Notes under the pieces: model-generated
What the model was told of the DNA's origin: nothing
What the model saw: only the letters and a program-made list of their open reading frames with translations
Database searches by the model: none
NCBI GenBank assembly: GCA_023411265.1
Contig: JAEYOX010000028.1
Coordinates: 1-8,259, forward strand
Length of the DNA stretch: 8,259 nt
Direction of reading: 5' to 3'
Source: Bacteroidota bacterium
GTDB taxonomy: Bacteria > Bacteroidota > Bacteroidia > Flavobacteriales > Weeksellaceae
Shown: one piece after another, positions 1 through 7,355 of the stretch
Layout of the letters: every line of letters starts with the position of its first letter
How positions within the stretch are numbered: the first letter of the stretch is position 1
Translations under genes and position numbers: made by a program

Positions 1-574
1 AATCAAATTCATTGTTAATTTTAAAAGCATGTTGCAGGAGTTCCGGGAAGAATACATCGAAATGCTGCTGTAACATTGATTTATTTTCCAGAAAGACCTC
101 AAATACCGGCACATTTTTCTCCAGATACTGCGCACGATTCAGTACATTTCTCATCGAAAATTCAATTCCACTATCTTCTCGGTAATGAAACAACCAATTA
201 TCCCTTTCCATATACTCCAGCATTCTGAGAAACCTTTCCGGCAGCAGGTTTTCATGGTTTCTTAGCACAGTATACACTTTCTGTGAATGCGCCCAAAGCA
301 CCGACTCGGGCATGGAAAGCGCCAGAAAATGGTCAAAAGCTACATCAACGAAAGCTCCGGCATAGAGCCGCACCAGTGGACTGAAGGTTTTTTTTGCCAA
401 ATGGATTTGCGGATGAGCATCTGTAAAAGTATCGATTTCACGGTGCATCCTGATTCCTTCCTGGATACCGGCAGGAAATGAGAAACGCTCACTGTTCCGA
501 ATATGGTCCTGAATAAACTGGCCTACAATCTGTTCGTCAGAAAAAGCAAGGAATGAATGCGCAAGAAAATTCAT
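1..574 (-). CDS. acpH: Acyl carrier protein phosphodiesterase (AcpH/DUF479 family), 3' end cut by window edge
   Basis: The predicted enzyme is cytoplasmic and removes the 4'-phosphopantetheine arm from holo-ACP, giving apo-ACP (known for E. coli AcpH). I translated 191 residues by hand with no stop before the window edge. The N-terminus MNFLAH, the segment GI-x-MHR-x-ID-x-FTD-x-HP (about residues 40-55), the DVAFDHFL segment (77-84) and the NVLN and FFPELL stretches near the C-terminus match the family. Acidic residues D23, D48, D77 and D81 and H44 and H82 are candidates for the metal or phosphate site. E. coli AcpH has about 193 residues, so only a few are likely missing. The start at 574 gives the conserved MNFLAH N-terminus. 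It lies 22 bp downstream of the protease stop with no TAnnTTTG element between, so it probably shares that transcript. There is no clear Shine-Dalgarno sequence, as is usual in Bacteroidota. The family assignment is firm; the reaction is inferred from homology. Confidence 0.9.
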   Translation of the reverse strand, partial: MNFLAHSFLAFSDEQIVGQFIQDHIRNSERFSFPAGIQEGIRMHREIDTFTDAHPQIHLAKKTFSPLVRLYAGAFVDVAFDHFLALSMPESVLWAHSQKVYTVLRNHENLLPERFLRMLEYMERDNWLFHYREDSGIEFSMRNVLNRAQYLEKNVPVFEVFLENKSMLQQHFDVFFPELLQHAFKINNEFD

Positions 575-596
575 ACCGTTAATCCGGTGTTTCGTT

Positions 597-2132
597 CTAT
601 TTTACAATGAATTTTTTCACGCCGATTGCATCACTCTTATTCCCGCTGACTGAAAGAAAATATTCGCCGGGTGCGAGATGCGCAATATTTATTCTCTTAT
701 TTTGTGTAGTGAGAACGGTTTGTCCCAGAACATTAATAATTCTGAATGTATAGGTTTCATCATTCTTAAGAGAGACCGTGATCTCGTCAGAGGCTGGATT
801 AGGATACAGTGTAAATTCCTTTGCGGCCGTTTTCACTTCTAATGTATTCATGGTTGCACTGGGCATAAACTCTGAAACCACACATGCGAAACGTGCAAAT
901 CCAAAAGCCTCATCAGAAGGATGGGGATTACCGATCGCCACTCCGGTAGGTTCATTATTATAATTCACTGACGGATTTGCCCATCGATTGATTTTCGGGC
1001 AGTTGATTCCTACAGTGGCACACTGGTCGTTGTAGGCCATCATAGTGCGCCATCTTCGTGAAGCAGGGGTACTGCTGCCCATGGCAACGGCAGTCTGGTT
1101 TACATAACCATGTTGATTACTGCACGGATTGGTGCTTTGATTCACGAACCAGTCGTGGTTCAATCCCATATTATGACCCATTTCGTGAGACAGCGTATAA
1201 TTGGAAACTGCACAATTTCTCAATGAAACAGAAAAAGCCGCATTCGCAGAATAGTTAGTAGGATTGGTGTTCAGATAGCCCAGTCCGCAGATATTCGTGG
1301 GTGTAGCGGTAATCAGCGCACATAAATCTGCCCCGTACATCGTTCTCAGGGTGTGCACATCATCCATAAAACCGTCGGTCTGATTTCTGAAACGGGTGAG
1401 ATCAGTATTAATATTCCCGCTTTCGGCATAGGCTATTTCGCCAGCATACACCAGATTAATGGTGATATTCGGAATTCCTGAATTGATAAGGGAATTATTA
1501 AAATTAGTAATAGCCGTGGCAATCTGTGAATTGCTTTGCGCTACACCTCCCCAACCTAAGCGTGCAGCCGAAGTATACACCACCAAAACATCAATAATTG
1601 AAGGCTGGCAAACCGGTGTGGAAGCGAGGCAAATATTGGAATTGGCTTTGTGGGTGGAAAAAGCTTCCGGAAGGATAAAATCTTCTTTCAGTTCTTTCTG
1701 GATCAGGTCATCTTCATTCACTACCGAAACGGCAAAGATTTGATCCGCTGTTTGCTGAAACATTACTTTCTCGCCAAGAGAAGATGCGTACATCCCTGAA
1801 AGTGCGTTTTCATATCTCGAAAAAACCAGTTCCGAATCCGGTTCATTATCTATGGAATACGAATACGAAACACTTCCGTTGGTATATTCAAAAGTGCGGG
1901 CGGGCCGCACCTGAATTTTCCTTCCCGAGGGCAGTGATAGTTCCAGATCGGCTTCCAAATTAAAAGCCGGCTGCAAAAAATATTGCGTTGACAGATAAGA
2001 AGAAGCCAGATCCGGATGAAGGGTCTGATTTTCCTGAAGCTGACTTTCATGTATTGCAGTCTGGAAAACAGAAGTTTGCGCCCAGAAAAGCATGGCAGAA
2101 AATGAAAAAAGAAAAGATAATAGTCGATTCAT
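597..2132 (-). CDS. Secreted M12B/reprolysin-like zinc metalloprotease with T9SS type A sorting domain
   Basis: This is a 511-residue exported endopeptidase. Residues 1-18 form a signal peptide (MNR, hydrophobic LLSFLFSFSAMLFW, cleavage likely after A18). Residues about 19-175 look like a propeptide. The catalytic domain (about 178-420) carries the zinc motif HEMGHNMGLNHD at 316-327, with ligands H316, H320 and H326, catalytic E317, and the Asp after the third His that marks M12B reprolysins and ADAMs. A Met-turn candidate follows at 363-367 (TMMAY). Residues about 438-511 are a T9SS type A C-terminal sorting domain: LYPNP at 442-446, NVLGQ, LAPGEYFLSV, and a KKFIVK terminus. The protein is therefore expected to cross the outer membrane by type IX secretion, with the tail removed. 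It has its own promoter just upstream and is probably co-transcribed with acpH. The substrate is unknown. The gene appears intact. I recognise the class, not a named gene. Confidence 0.92.
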   Translation of the reverse strand: MNRLLSFLFSFSAMLFWAQTSVFQTAIHESQLQENQTLHPDLASSYLSTQYFLQPAFNLEADLELSLPSGRKIQVRPARTFEYTNGSVSYSYSIDNEPDSELVFSRYENALSGMYASSLGEKVMFQQTADQIFAVSVVNEDDLIQKELKEDFILPEAFSTHKANSNICLASTPVCQPSIIDVLVVYTSAARLGWGGVAQSNSQIATAITNFNNSLINSGIPNITINLVYAGEIAYAESGNINTDLTRFRNQTDGFMDDVHTLRTMYGADLCALITATPTNICGLGYLNTNPTNYSANAAFSVSLRNCAVSNYTLSHEMGHNMGLNHDWFVNQSTNPCSNQHGYVNQTAVAMGSSTPASRRWRTMMAYNDQCATVGINCPKINRWANPSVNYNNEPTGVAIGNPHPSDEAFGFARFACVVSEFMPSATMNTLEVKTAAKEFTLYPNPASDEITVSLKNDETYTFRIINVLGQTVLTTQNKRINIAHLAPGEYFLSVSGNKSDAIGVKKFIVK

Positions 2133-2152
2133 ATAGTGGATTTGATGTGTAA

Positions 2153-2160
2153 CAAAGATA
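2153..2160 (-). promoter_or_regulatory. -7 promoter element of the metalloprotease gene
   Basis: On the minus strand this reads TATCTTTG, an exact match to the Bacteroidota -7 consensus TAnnTTTG. It lies 20 bp before the start codon, giving a predicted leader of about 15 nt. No good -33 TTTG sits at the usual 19-21 bp spacing; the nearest candidate is a weak GTTAAG. It suggests the protease is transcribed independently of radA even though the two genes are only 59 bp apart. Confidence 0.6.
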
Positions 2161-2191
2161 CATAATTTAATGGATCCTTAACCGTTGATTC

Positions 2192-3538
2192 TCAAAAAAG
2201 CCGGTCATGAAAATCCTCTATTTTACTCACTTCTTCTATGGTTATTCCGAATTTACGTTTCGGAATTTTATTGAGATTGGAAATAAATATCTTCTCATAC
2301 CCCAGTTTCTCAGCTTCAGAAATGCGCTGTTCAATTTGCGGAACAGGTCTTATTTCGCCGCTAAGTCCGATTTCTCCGGCAAAACAGAACTTTTCTGAAA
2401 CTGCTAGGTCTTCATTTGAAGAAAGCACAGAAGCAATTACTGCCAGATCCAAAGCAGGATCATCGGTTTTAATTCCGCCTGTAATATTCAGAAAAACATC
2501 CTTGGCTCCCAACTGAAATCCTGCTCTTTTTTCCAGAACCGCCAGCAACATATTCAATCTTCTACTATCGAAACCTGTGCTGCTGCGCTGTGGCGTTCCA
2601 TAAACCGCTGAACTTACAAGTGCCTGAATCTCGAGCAACATGGGCCGGTTTCCTTCCAAAGTTACCGCAATCGTATTCCCGGAAAGTTCTTCAAATTTTT
2701 TAGTGATCAGAATTTCAGAAGGATTCTTAATTTCCTTCAATCCCTGGGCTACCATCTCGTAAATACCGATTTCGGAAGTTGATCCAAAACGGTTTTTATT
2801 CGCTCTCAGCAGGCGAAAAAGGTGGTTTCTGTCGCCATCAAAATTCAAAACCACGTCCACCATATGCTCCAGAACTTTCGGTCCGGCAATTTGTCCGTCC
2901 TTGGTGATATGACCTACCAGAATAATGGGAATATTGTTTTCTTTGGCGAATTGTATCAGTTCATTGGAACATTCCCTGATTTGAGAAACGGTTCCGGGCG
3001 AACTTTCCAGCAACTGAGAATGTAAGGTTTGAATCGAATCAATAATCATGAGTTCCGGCTGTAGTTTTTTGGCTTCATGAATAATTTTTTCCACCGAAAC
3101 TTCGGTAAAAAGAAAACAGTTAGGGTTCTGAATATCCGTGAGCCTGTCCGCCCGCATTTTAATTTGCGAAGCACTTTCTTCTCCGGAAACATACAGAATT
3201 TTCTTTTTCATTTTAAGGGCCAGCTGCAACAGCAAAGTTGATTTTCCGATGCCGGGCTCACCTCCGATAAGGATAACGGATCCCAGAACAATGCCTCCTC
3301 CCAGCACACGGTTCAGTTCCTCAGAATTGGTTTTTATACGGGATTCTTCGGTGGTTTCCACTTCAATGATATTGATGATGTGATTTTTCTTTTTATCTGA
3401 GATTTTATGGGAAGCCGTTTTTTCATAAATCTCTTCTGCCAAAGTATTCCATGCCCCGCAATTTTTGCACTGTCCGTGCCATTGTGAGAATTGGGTACCG
3501 CAGTTTTGACAGTAATAGACCGTTTTTATTTTAGCCAT
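2192..3538 (-). CDS. radA: DNA repair protein RadA (RecA-like ATPase, Sms)
   Basis: RadA is a cytoplasmic ATPase and branch-migration helicase that helps process recombination intermediates with RecA (known for the family). The 448-residue product has, in order, an N-terminal zinc finger (C10, C13, C24, C27), a RecA-like ATPase with Walker A GGEPGIGKST at 92-101 and Walker B LMIID at 163-167, the RadA signature KNRFG at 248-252, and a C-terminal Lon-protease-like domain from about 290 to the end. E. coli RadA has about 460 residues, so it is full length. An upstream in-frame ATG at 3619 would add 27 residues, but I chose 3538. It gives the canonical MAKxKT N-terminus just before the zinc finger, and the likely -7 promoter element (3588-3595) lies inside the longer version. 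It is divergent from pyrG. No clear terminator separates it from the protease gene. Confidence 0.97.
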   Translation of the reverse strand: MAKIKTVYYCQNCGTQFSQWHGQCKNCGAWNTLAEEIYEKTASHKISDKKKNHIINIIEVETTEESRIKTNSEELNRVLGGGIVLGSVILIGGEPGIGKSTLLLQLALKMKKKILYVSGEESASQIKMRADRLTDIQNPNCFLFTEVSVEKIIHEAKKLQPELMIIDSIQTLHSQLLESSPGTVSQIRECSNELIQFAKENNIPIILVGHITKDGQIAGPKVLEHMVDVVLNFDGDRNHLFRLLRANKNRFGSTSEIGIYEMVAQGLKEIKNPSEILITKKFEELSGNTIAVTLEGNRPMLLEIQALVSSAVYGTPQRSSTGFDSRRLNMLLAVLEKRAGFQLGAKDVFLNITGGIKTDDPALDLAVIASVLSSNEDLAVSEKFCFAGEIGLSGEIRPVPQIEQRISEAEKLGYEKIFISNLNKIPKRKFGITIEEVSKIEDFHDRLF

Positions 3539-3587
3539 GAATGAAAAATATGTTGATGTCAGAAAAAAATTGAAGGTAAATAACATA

Positions 3588-3595
3588 CAAATATA
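3588..3595 (-). promoter_or_regulatory. -7 promoter element of radA
   Basis: The minus strand reads TATATTTG, matching TAnnTTTG, 49 bp upstream of the chosen radA start. The predicted leader is about 44 nt. The -33 region is weak: a TTTG is present but only 11 bp away. The position argues that the radA start at 3538, not 3619, is the real one. Confidence 0.5.
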
Positions 3596-3638
3596 AGCTA
3601 ATCTGCCAAAGAAATTCACTTTGAAACCATGTCCCGGG

Positions 3639-3670
3639 TTTGTAGGCTACACTAAAATCGCCTAACTTTG
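3639..3670 (+). promoter_or_regulatory. Promoter of pyrG (-33 TTTG, -7 TAACTTTG)
   Basis: TTTG at 3639-3642 is followed 20 bp later by TAACTTTG at 3663-3670. Both elements and the spacing fit the Bacteroidota housekeeping sigma consensus, making this the best promoter in the window. Transcription should begin near 3674-3677, leaving a leader of only about 10-13 nt before the pyrG ATG at 3687, so there is little room for attenuation or a riboswitch. Confidence 0.75.
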
Positions 3671-3686
3671 CACAAACCTAAATCTA

Positions 3687-5294
3687 ATGAGTAAAAAGAA
3701 CACCAAATACATCTTCGTGACAGGAGGTGTAACATCATCTTTAGGCAAAGGAATAGTTTCCGCTTCTTTGGGACTGCTCCTGAAATCCAGAGGTTTCAGC
3801 GTTACCATTCAAAAACTTGACCCTTATATCAATATCGACCCGGGAACCCTGAACCCTTACGAACACGGCGAATGCTATGTGACCGAAGATGGTGCGGAAA
3901 CGGATCTGGATTTAGGACACTATGAGCGCTTTCTGGATTCTCAGACTTCTCAAAATAACAATGTCACCACGGGAAGAATTTACCAGACCGTGATTGAAAA
4001 AGAAAGAAAAGGCGAATTTCTTGGAAAAACGGTACAGGTGATTCCTCACATTACCAATGAAATTAAAAGGAGAATTAAAATCCTCAGCAAACAGAATTTT
4101 GACATTATTATTACCGAAATTGGGGGCACTGTAGGTGATATTGAATCCCTCCCCTATATTGAATCCGTGCGGCAGTTGCGCTGGGAACTGGGAGAAAGCA
4201 ACTCTATGGTGATTCACCTTACTTTACTGCCTTATCTGGCAGCAAGTGGCGAACTTAAAACCAAACCTTCGCAGCACTCGGTGCGGCAACTGATGGAAAA
4301 CGGAATTCAGGCCGATGTATTAGTGTGCCGTTCTGAGCATAAAATTCCGAAAGACGTAAAATCCAAACTGGCACTTTTCTGTAATGTTCCGGTGGATAAT
4401 GTTATTGAATGTATGGATGCTGATACGATTTATCAGGTTCCTATGGATCTTCAGAAGCAGAAATTTGACGAAGTTGTTCTGAAAGAACTTGACCTTACTA
4501 CCAAGAAGGAAAGCGACCTGAAAGAATGGAAATCGTTTCTGAAAAAATATAAAAATCCGAAAAGAAAAGTAGAGATAGCACTGGTAGGAAAATATGTTTC
4601 GCTTCAGGATTCCTACAAATCCATATCCGAAGCCTTCATCCACGCCGGAGCCGATCTGGAAACAGAGGTGAAAGTGCGATGGGTGTACAGTGGCGAACTT
4701 TCGGACGAAAATGTGGCAGAAACTTTTGCCGGTATTGACGGAATGCTGATTGCACCAGGTTTTGGAGACAGAGGTATTGAAGGAAAAATAACAGCCGCAA
4801 AATATGCGAGAGAACAAGGAATTCCTATATTGGGAATCTGCCTGGGCATGCAGGTGATGACCATCGAATTTGCAAGAAATGTGTTAGGATTAGCGCAGGC
4901 CAATTCTATGGAATTCGATCTTGAAACCCCGGATCCGGTGATTTCCTTAATGGAAGACCAGAAAAACGTGGTGGAAAAAGGCGGAACCATGAGATTAGGA
5001 ACCTGGAAATGTTCCCTGAAGCAAGGCTCCAAACTACATGAGGTGTATGGCTCCAAAAATATATCCGAACGCCACCGCCATCGCTACGAATTTAACAGCG
5101 AGTACAGAGCTGATTTTGAAAAAGCAGGACTGATTCCTACAGGTCAAAATCCGGATACTTTATTAGTAGAAACTTTGGAACTGAAAGATCATCCTTTTTA
5201 CATCGGTGTACAATATCACCCGGAATACAAAAGCACCGTCGCTACTCCACATCCGCTCTTTAAAGCACTTGTAAAAGCAGCTTCCGAAAAGTAG
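3687..5294 (+). CDS. pyrG: CTP synthase (glutamine-hydrolysing)
   Basis: CTP synthase makes CTP from UTP, ATP and glutamine, the last step of de novo pyrimidine nucleotide synthesis; it acts as a cytoplasmic tetramer or filament. The 535-residue product is close to the usual 535-550. The N-terminal synthetase domain (about 1-270) shows the nucleotide-binding loop GGVTSSLGKG at 13-22, DPGTLNPYEHGE at 51-62 and EIGGTVGDIES at 144-153 and onward. The C-terminal class I glutamine amidotransferase domain (about 295-535) has the nucleophile C385 in GICLGMQ and the H511/E513 pair in QYHPE. All catalytic residues appear present. The start at 3687 gives the typical short basic lead-in before KYIFVTGG. 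A strong promoter lies immediately upstream. yidC follows on the same strand after 142 bp with its own -7 element, so co-transcription is possible but not required. Confidence 0.98.
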   Translation: MSKKNTKYIFVTGGVTSSLGKGIVSASLGLLLKSRGFSVTIQKLDPYINIDPGTLNPYEHGECYVTEDGAETDLDLGHYERFLDSQTSQNNNVTTGRIYQTVIEKERKGEFLGKTVQVIPHITNEIKRRIKILSKQNFDIIITEIGGTVGDIESLPYIESVRQLRWELGESNSMVIHLTLLPYLAASGELKTKPSQHSVRQLMENGIQADVLVCRSEHKIPKDVKSKLALFCNVPVDNVIECMDADTIYQVPMDLQKQKFDEVVLKELDLTTKKESDLKEWKSFLKKYKNPKRKVEIALVGKYVSLQDSYKSISEAFIHAGADLETEVKVRWVYSGELSDENVAETFAGIDGMLIAPGFGDRGIEGKITAAKYAREQGIPILGICLGMQVMTIEFARNVLGLAQANSMEFDLETPDPVISLMEDQKNVVEKGGTMRLGTWKCSLKQGSKLHEVYGSKNISERHRHRYEFNSEYRADFEKAGLIPTGQNPDTLLVETLELKDHPFYIGVQYHPEYKSTVATPHPLFKALVKAASEK

Positions 5295-5313
5295 AAAAAT
5301 AAGGACAACCGGC

Positions 5314-5335
5314 ATTATTTTATCTCCAAAATAAT
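5314..5335. repeat. AT-only hairpin between pyrG and yidC
   Basis: ATTATTTT (5314-5321) and AAAATAAT (5328-5335) form a perfect 8-bp inverted repeat with a 6-nt loop, starting 20 bp after the pyrG stop. The stem has no G-C pair and no T-tract follows directly, so it is a poor intrinsic terminator. It abuts the expected -33 region of the yidC promoter and could be a protein-binding dyad, or chance in AT-rich DNA. Confidence 0.3.
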
Positions 5336-5359
5336 CTTATTCGTTCCGAAAAAAATGAG

Positions 5360-5367
5360 TAATTTTG
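5360..5367 (+). promoter_or_regulatory. -7 promoter element of yidC
   Basis: TAATTTTG matches TAnnTTTG and lies 69 bp before the yidC start. The -33 box is weak: TTAT at 5337-5340 with 19-bp spacing. Transcription would begin near 5372-5374, giving a leader of about 63 nt that contains a short open reading frame. Confidence 0.5.
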
Positions 5368-5390
5368 TCCCCTTTAAAACAAAAGGTTTC

Positions 5391-5426
5391 ATGACCTTAT
5401 TGAATTATTTAGACCCAATTAATTAA
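5391..5426 (+). CDS. Possible 11-codon leader ORF upstream of yidC
   Basis: ATG at 5391 opens a frame encoding MTLLNYLDPIN and stops at TAA 5424-5426, 10 nt before the yidC ATG and in a different frame. It lies between the predicted yidC transcription start and the yidC start codon, so it would be on the mRNA if that promoter is used. It has no evident ribosome binding site, and an ORF this short is expected often by chance. It might influence yidC translation by re-initiation, but no function is shown. Confidence 0.2.
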   Translation: MTLLNYLDPIN

Positions 5427-5436
5427 TACAGAATCA

Positions 5437-7260
5437 ATGCAAGACAATAACGGTGTAGACAGAAAGCAGATCATTCTTTTTATGCTTTTCTCCCTCGTGA
5501 TGATGGGAGGAATGTTCTTTTTTCAGAACCGTGACGCAGAACAACAGGCAGCTATTGAAGCTCAGAAACCGGCCGCTGCACAAGCCAACGGGGCAACCAC
5601 AAAACCTGCCGCCTTCAACAACCTGAATGACAGTGTGAAAACTACCGCTATTCAGGAAATTCAGTTGAAAAACAATGAACTTACCCTTCATGTTTCCACG
5701 CTTGGCGGGCAGATTTCTAAGGTACAGCTGAATGAATATCAGGCATACAATCCTGTAACGGACGAGAACGATCTTCCGCTGATGCTGATGGATAAAAACA
5801 ATTCTTCCTACGGATTTGCTTTTAAAGACAAAACAGGAAAAACGTTCGACACGAAAGATCTTGTTTTTAATGCCAATCAAAACGGAAATACCCTCACACT
5901 GGAACATCGCGGAAACGGAGCTATTATCCAGTTTATTTACACTTTGACTGACAGATACACTGTAGATTTTAATGTAAAAACGCAGGGACTATCCAATATA
6001 ATAGCAGATAACAAGGCTGAATTTCAATGGAATTATCAAGCAAGAAGTTTGGAAAAAGGCCGCTCGCAGGAACAGACCCACACCGAGTTTGGCTATTCTT
6101 TCGATAACTACAGCAATTATGATTATGACGGGCGTACCTCTATGGACGAACCTGATGAAACCCTGAACTGGCTGGCCATCAAAAATCAGTTTTTCACCGC
6201 CATTATCGAACCACAAACCGGTTTTAAAAACTCCAGCGGATATCAGGACACTGTGGAAGAAGGAGAATATTTGAAAAAGTTTAATTTCTCGGGGAATGTA
6301 GACCTGGCCGGAAACGACCTCAATCAGAATTTCAAATGGTACTTTATGCCTTTGGATCTGAAACTACTCAAGGAATATGACAAGAATTTTGATGAAATTC
6401 TGCCATTAGGATGGTCTTTTATCGGAACCATGAACCGTTGGTTTTTCATGCCGATGTACAATATTATCGCATCCTGGGGATTAACAGCAGGTTGGGCCAT
6501 TTTCCTGATGACGATTATTGTAAAATTAATTCTCTCGCCCATCATGTTCAAGCAACACAAACTGAGTGCGATGATGCGGGTGATTCGTCCGGAAATCGAT
6601 GAGGTGAACGAGAAATACAAAGATGCCGATCCGATGAAACGCCAACAGGAAATGATGAGCGTTTACCGAAAGGCGGGCGTAAATCAGATGGCGGGATGTC
6701 TGCCGGCCTTGCTTCAGATTCCGATTTTCTATGCCCTATTCCGGTTTTTTCCTAACTTTATTGACCTGAGGGGAGAAAGTTTCTGGTTTGCTAAAGATCT
6801 TACTGCATATGATGATGTTATCAAGCTTCCTTTTCACATTCCGTTTTTGGAAGATCATCTCAGTATTTTCGCCATCGCGTGTACAGCTGTAATTCTCATT
6901 TACACCATGCTCACTGCGGGCAATATGCAACAGCCTACAGCACCGGGAATGCCGAATATGAAAGTGTTAATGTACATTTTCCCTATTACATTTCTGTTCT
7001 TTCTGAATACCGCTTCTTCCGGACTTTCATGGTATTATTTTGTATCGAATGCCATTAATATTCTCATTATTCTCGTGATCAAATACTGGATTTTGGATGA
7101 GAAGAAAATACATGCGCAAATTCAGGCCAACAAAGCTCAGCCTAAAAAAGAAGGAAAGTTCCAGAAACGCATGCGCGAAATGATGGAAAAAGCTCAGGAA
7201 CAGCAGCGCTATCAGCAAGAGCAAGCCCAAAAGCTTCAACAGAAAAACAAGAAAAAATAA
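5437..7260 (+). CDS. yidC: Membrane protein insertase YidC (Oxa1/Alb3 family)
   Basis: YidC inserts and folds inner-membrane proteins, alone or with SecYEG. The 607-residue product has the Gram-negative layout: transmembrane helix 1 (about 11-29), an Ala/Gln-rich linker (33-60), a large periplasmic beta-sandwich domain (about 65-325), the amphipathic segment GWSFIGTMNRWFF (325-337), then the conserved five-helix Oxa1 core with helices near 348-368, 420-440, 475-493, 509-524 and 529-552. The hydrophilic-groove basic residue, R366 in E. coli (IVRGIMYP), aligns with K363 here (IVKLILSP), which keeps the charge. The C-terminal tail (about 556-607) is rich in Lys and Gln and probably contacts the ribosome. 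The start at 5437 places the basic DRK just before helix 1. It follows pyrG on the same strand with its own -7 element, and ends at a strong terminator. Confidence 0.97.
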   Translation: MQDNNGVDRKQIILFMLFSLVMMGGMFFFQNRDAEQQAAIEAQKPAAAQANGATTKPAAFNNLNDSVKTTAIQEIQLKNNELTLHVSTLGGQISKVQLNEYQAYNPVTDENDLPLMLMDKNNSSYGFAFKDKTGKTFDTKDLVFNANQNGNTLTLEHRGNGAIIQFIYTLTDRYTVDFNVKTQGLSNIIADNKAEFQWNYQARSLEKGRSQEQTHTEFGYSFDNYSNYDYDGRTSMDEPDETLNWLAIKNQFFTAIIEPQTGFKNSSGYQDTVEEGEYLKKFNFSGNVDLAGNDLNQNFKWYFMPLDLKLLKEYDKNFDEILPLGWSFIGTMNRWFFMPMYNIIASWGLTAGWAIFLMTIIVKLILSPIMFKQHKLSAMMRVIRPEIDEVNEKYKDADPMKRQQEMMSVYRKAGVNQMAGCLPALLQIPIFYALFRFFPNFIDLRGESFWFAKDLTAYDDVIKLPFHIPFLEDHLSIFAIACTAVILIYTMLTAGNMQQPTAPGMPNMKVLMYIFPITFLFFLNTASSGLSWYYFVSNAINILIILVIKYWILDEKKIHAQIQANKAQPKKEGKFQKRMREMMEKAQEQQRYQQEQAQKLQQKNKKK

Positions 7261-7279
7261 GGTTTTTCAACAAAACACG

Positions 7280-7315
7280 AAGCCTTCATCATCATGATGG
7301 AGGCTTTTATTTTTT
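7280..7315 (+). terminator. Intrinsic terminator of yidC
   Basis: The arms AAGCCTTCATC (7280-7290) and GATGGAGGCTT (7296-7306) form an 11-bp stem with one G-U pair and a 5-nt loop, followed by TTATTTTTT. It begins about 20 bp after the yidC stop. It lies between convergent yidC and rnhB. In the rnhB direction the hairpin is followed by a less continuous T-rich stretch, so it might also terminate rnhB weakly. Confidence 0.85.
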
Positions 7316-7355
7316 AATAGGTCAATGACATAGTCCAGTAACTTCTCTGGAATGA

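Noticed and set aside
287..481. 64-codon plus-strand frame near the left edge
   Set aside because: The minus strand here encodes the conserved core of the ACP phosphodiesterase, so this is a shadow frame.
1459..1743. 94-codon plus-strand frame opposite the metalloprotease
   Set aside because: It lies inside an intact protease gene with signal peptide, zinc motif and sorting domain; the product resembles nothing I recognise.
3539..3619. Upstream ATG that would extend RadA by 27 residues
   Set aside because: The extension is hydrophobic and unlike RadA, which starts MAKxKT just before its zinc finger, and the likely radA -7 element lies within it.
4320..5056. Two long minus-strand open frames (165 and 147 codons) opposite pyrG
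   Set aside because: They lie wholly inside the highly conserved pyrG gene, have low-complexity or unrecognisable products and no promoter; they are shadows of the pyrG reading frame.
5418..5428. TTAATTAA-type palindrome just before yidC
   Set aside because: Short AT palindromes are expected in a Bacteroidota translation-initiation region and nothing else supports a function.
5434..5907. 157-codon minus-strand frame opposite the 5' end of yidC
   Set aside because: It overlaps clear YidC coding sequence, has no recognisable domain, and would need a promoter inside yidC; best explained as a shadow frame.
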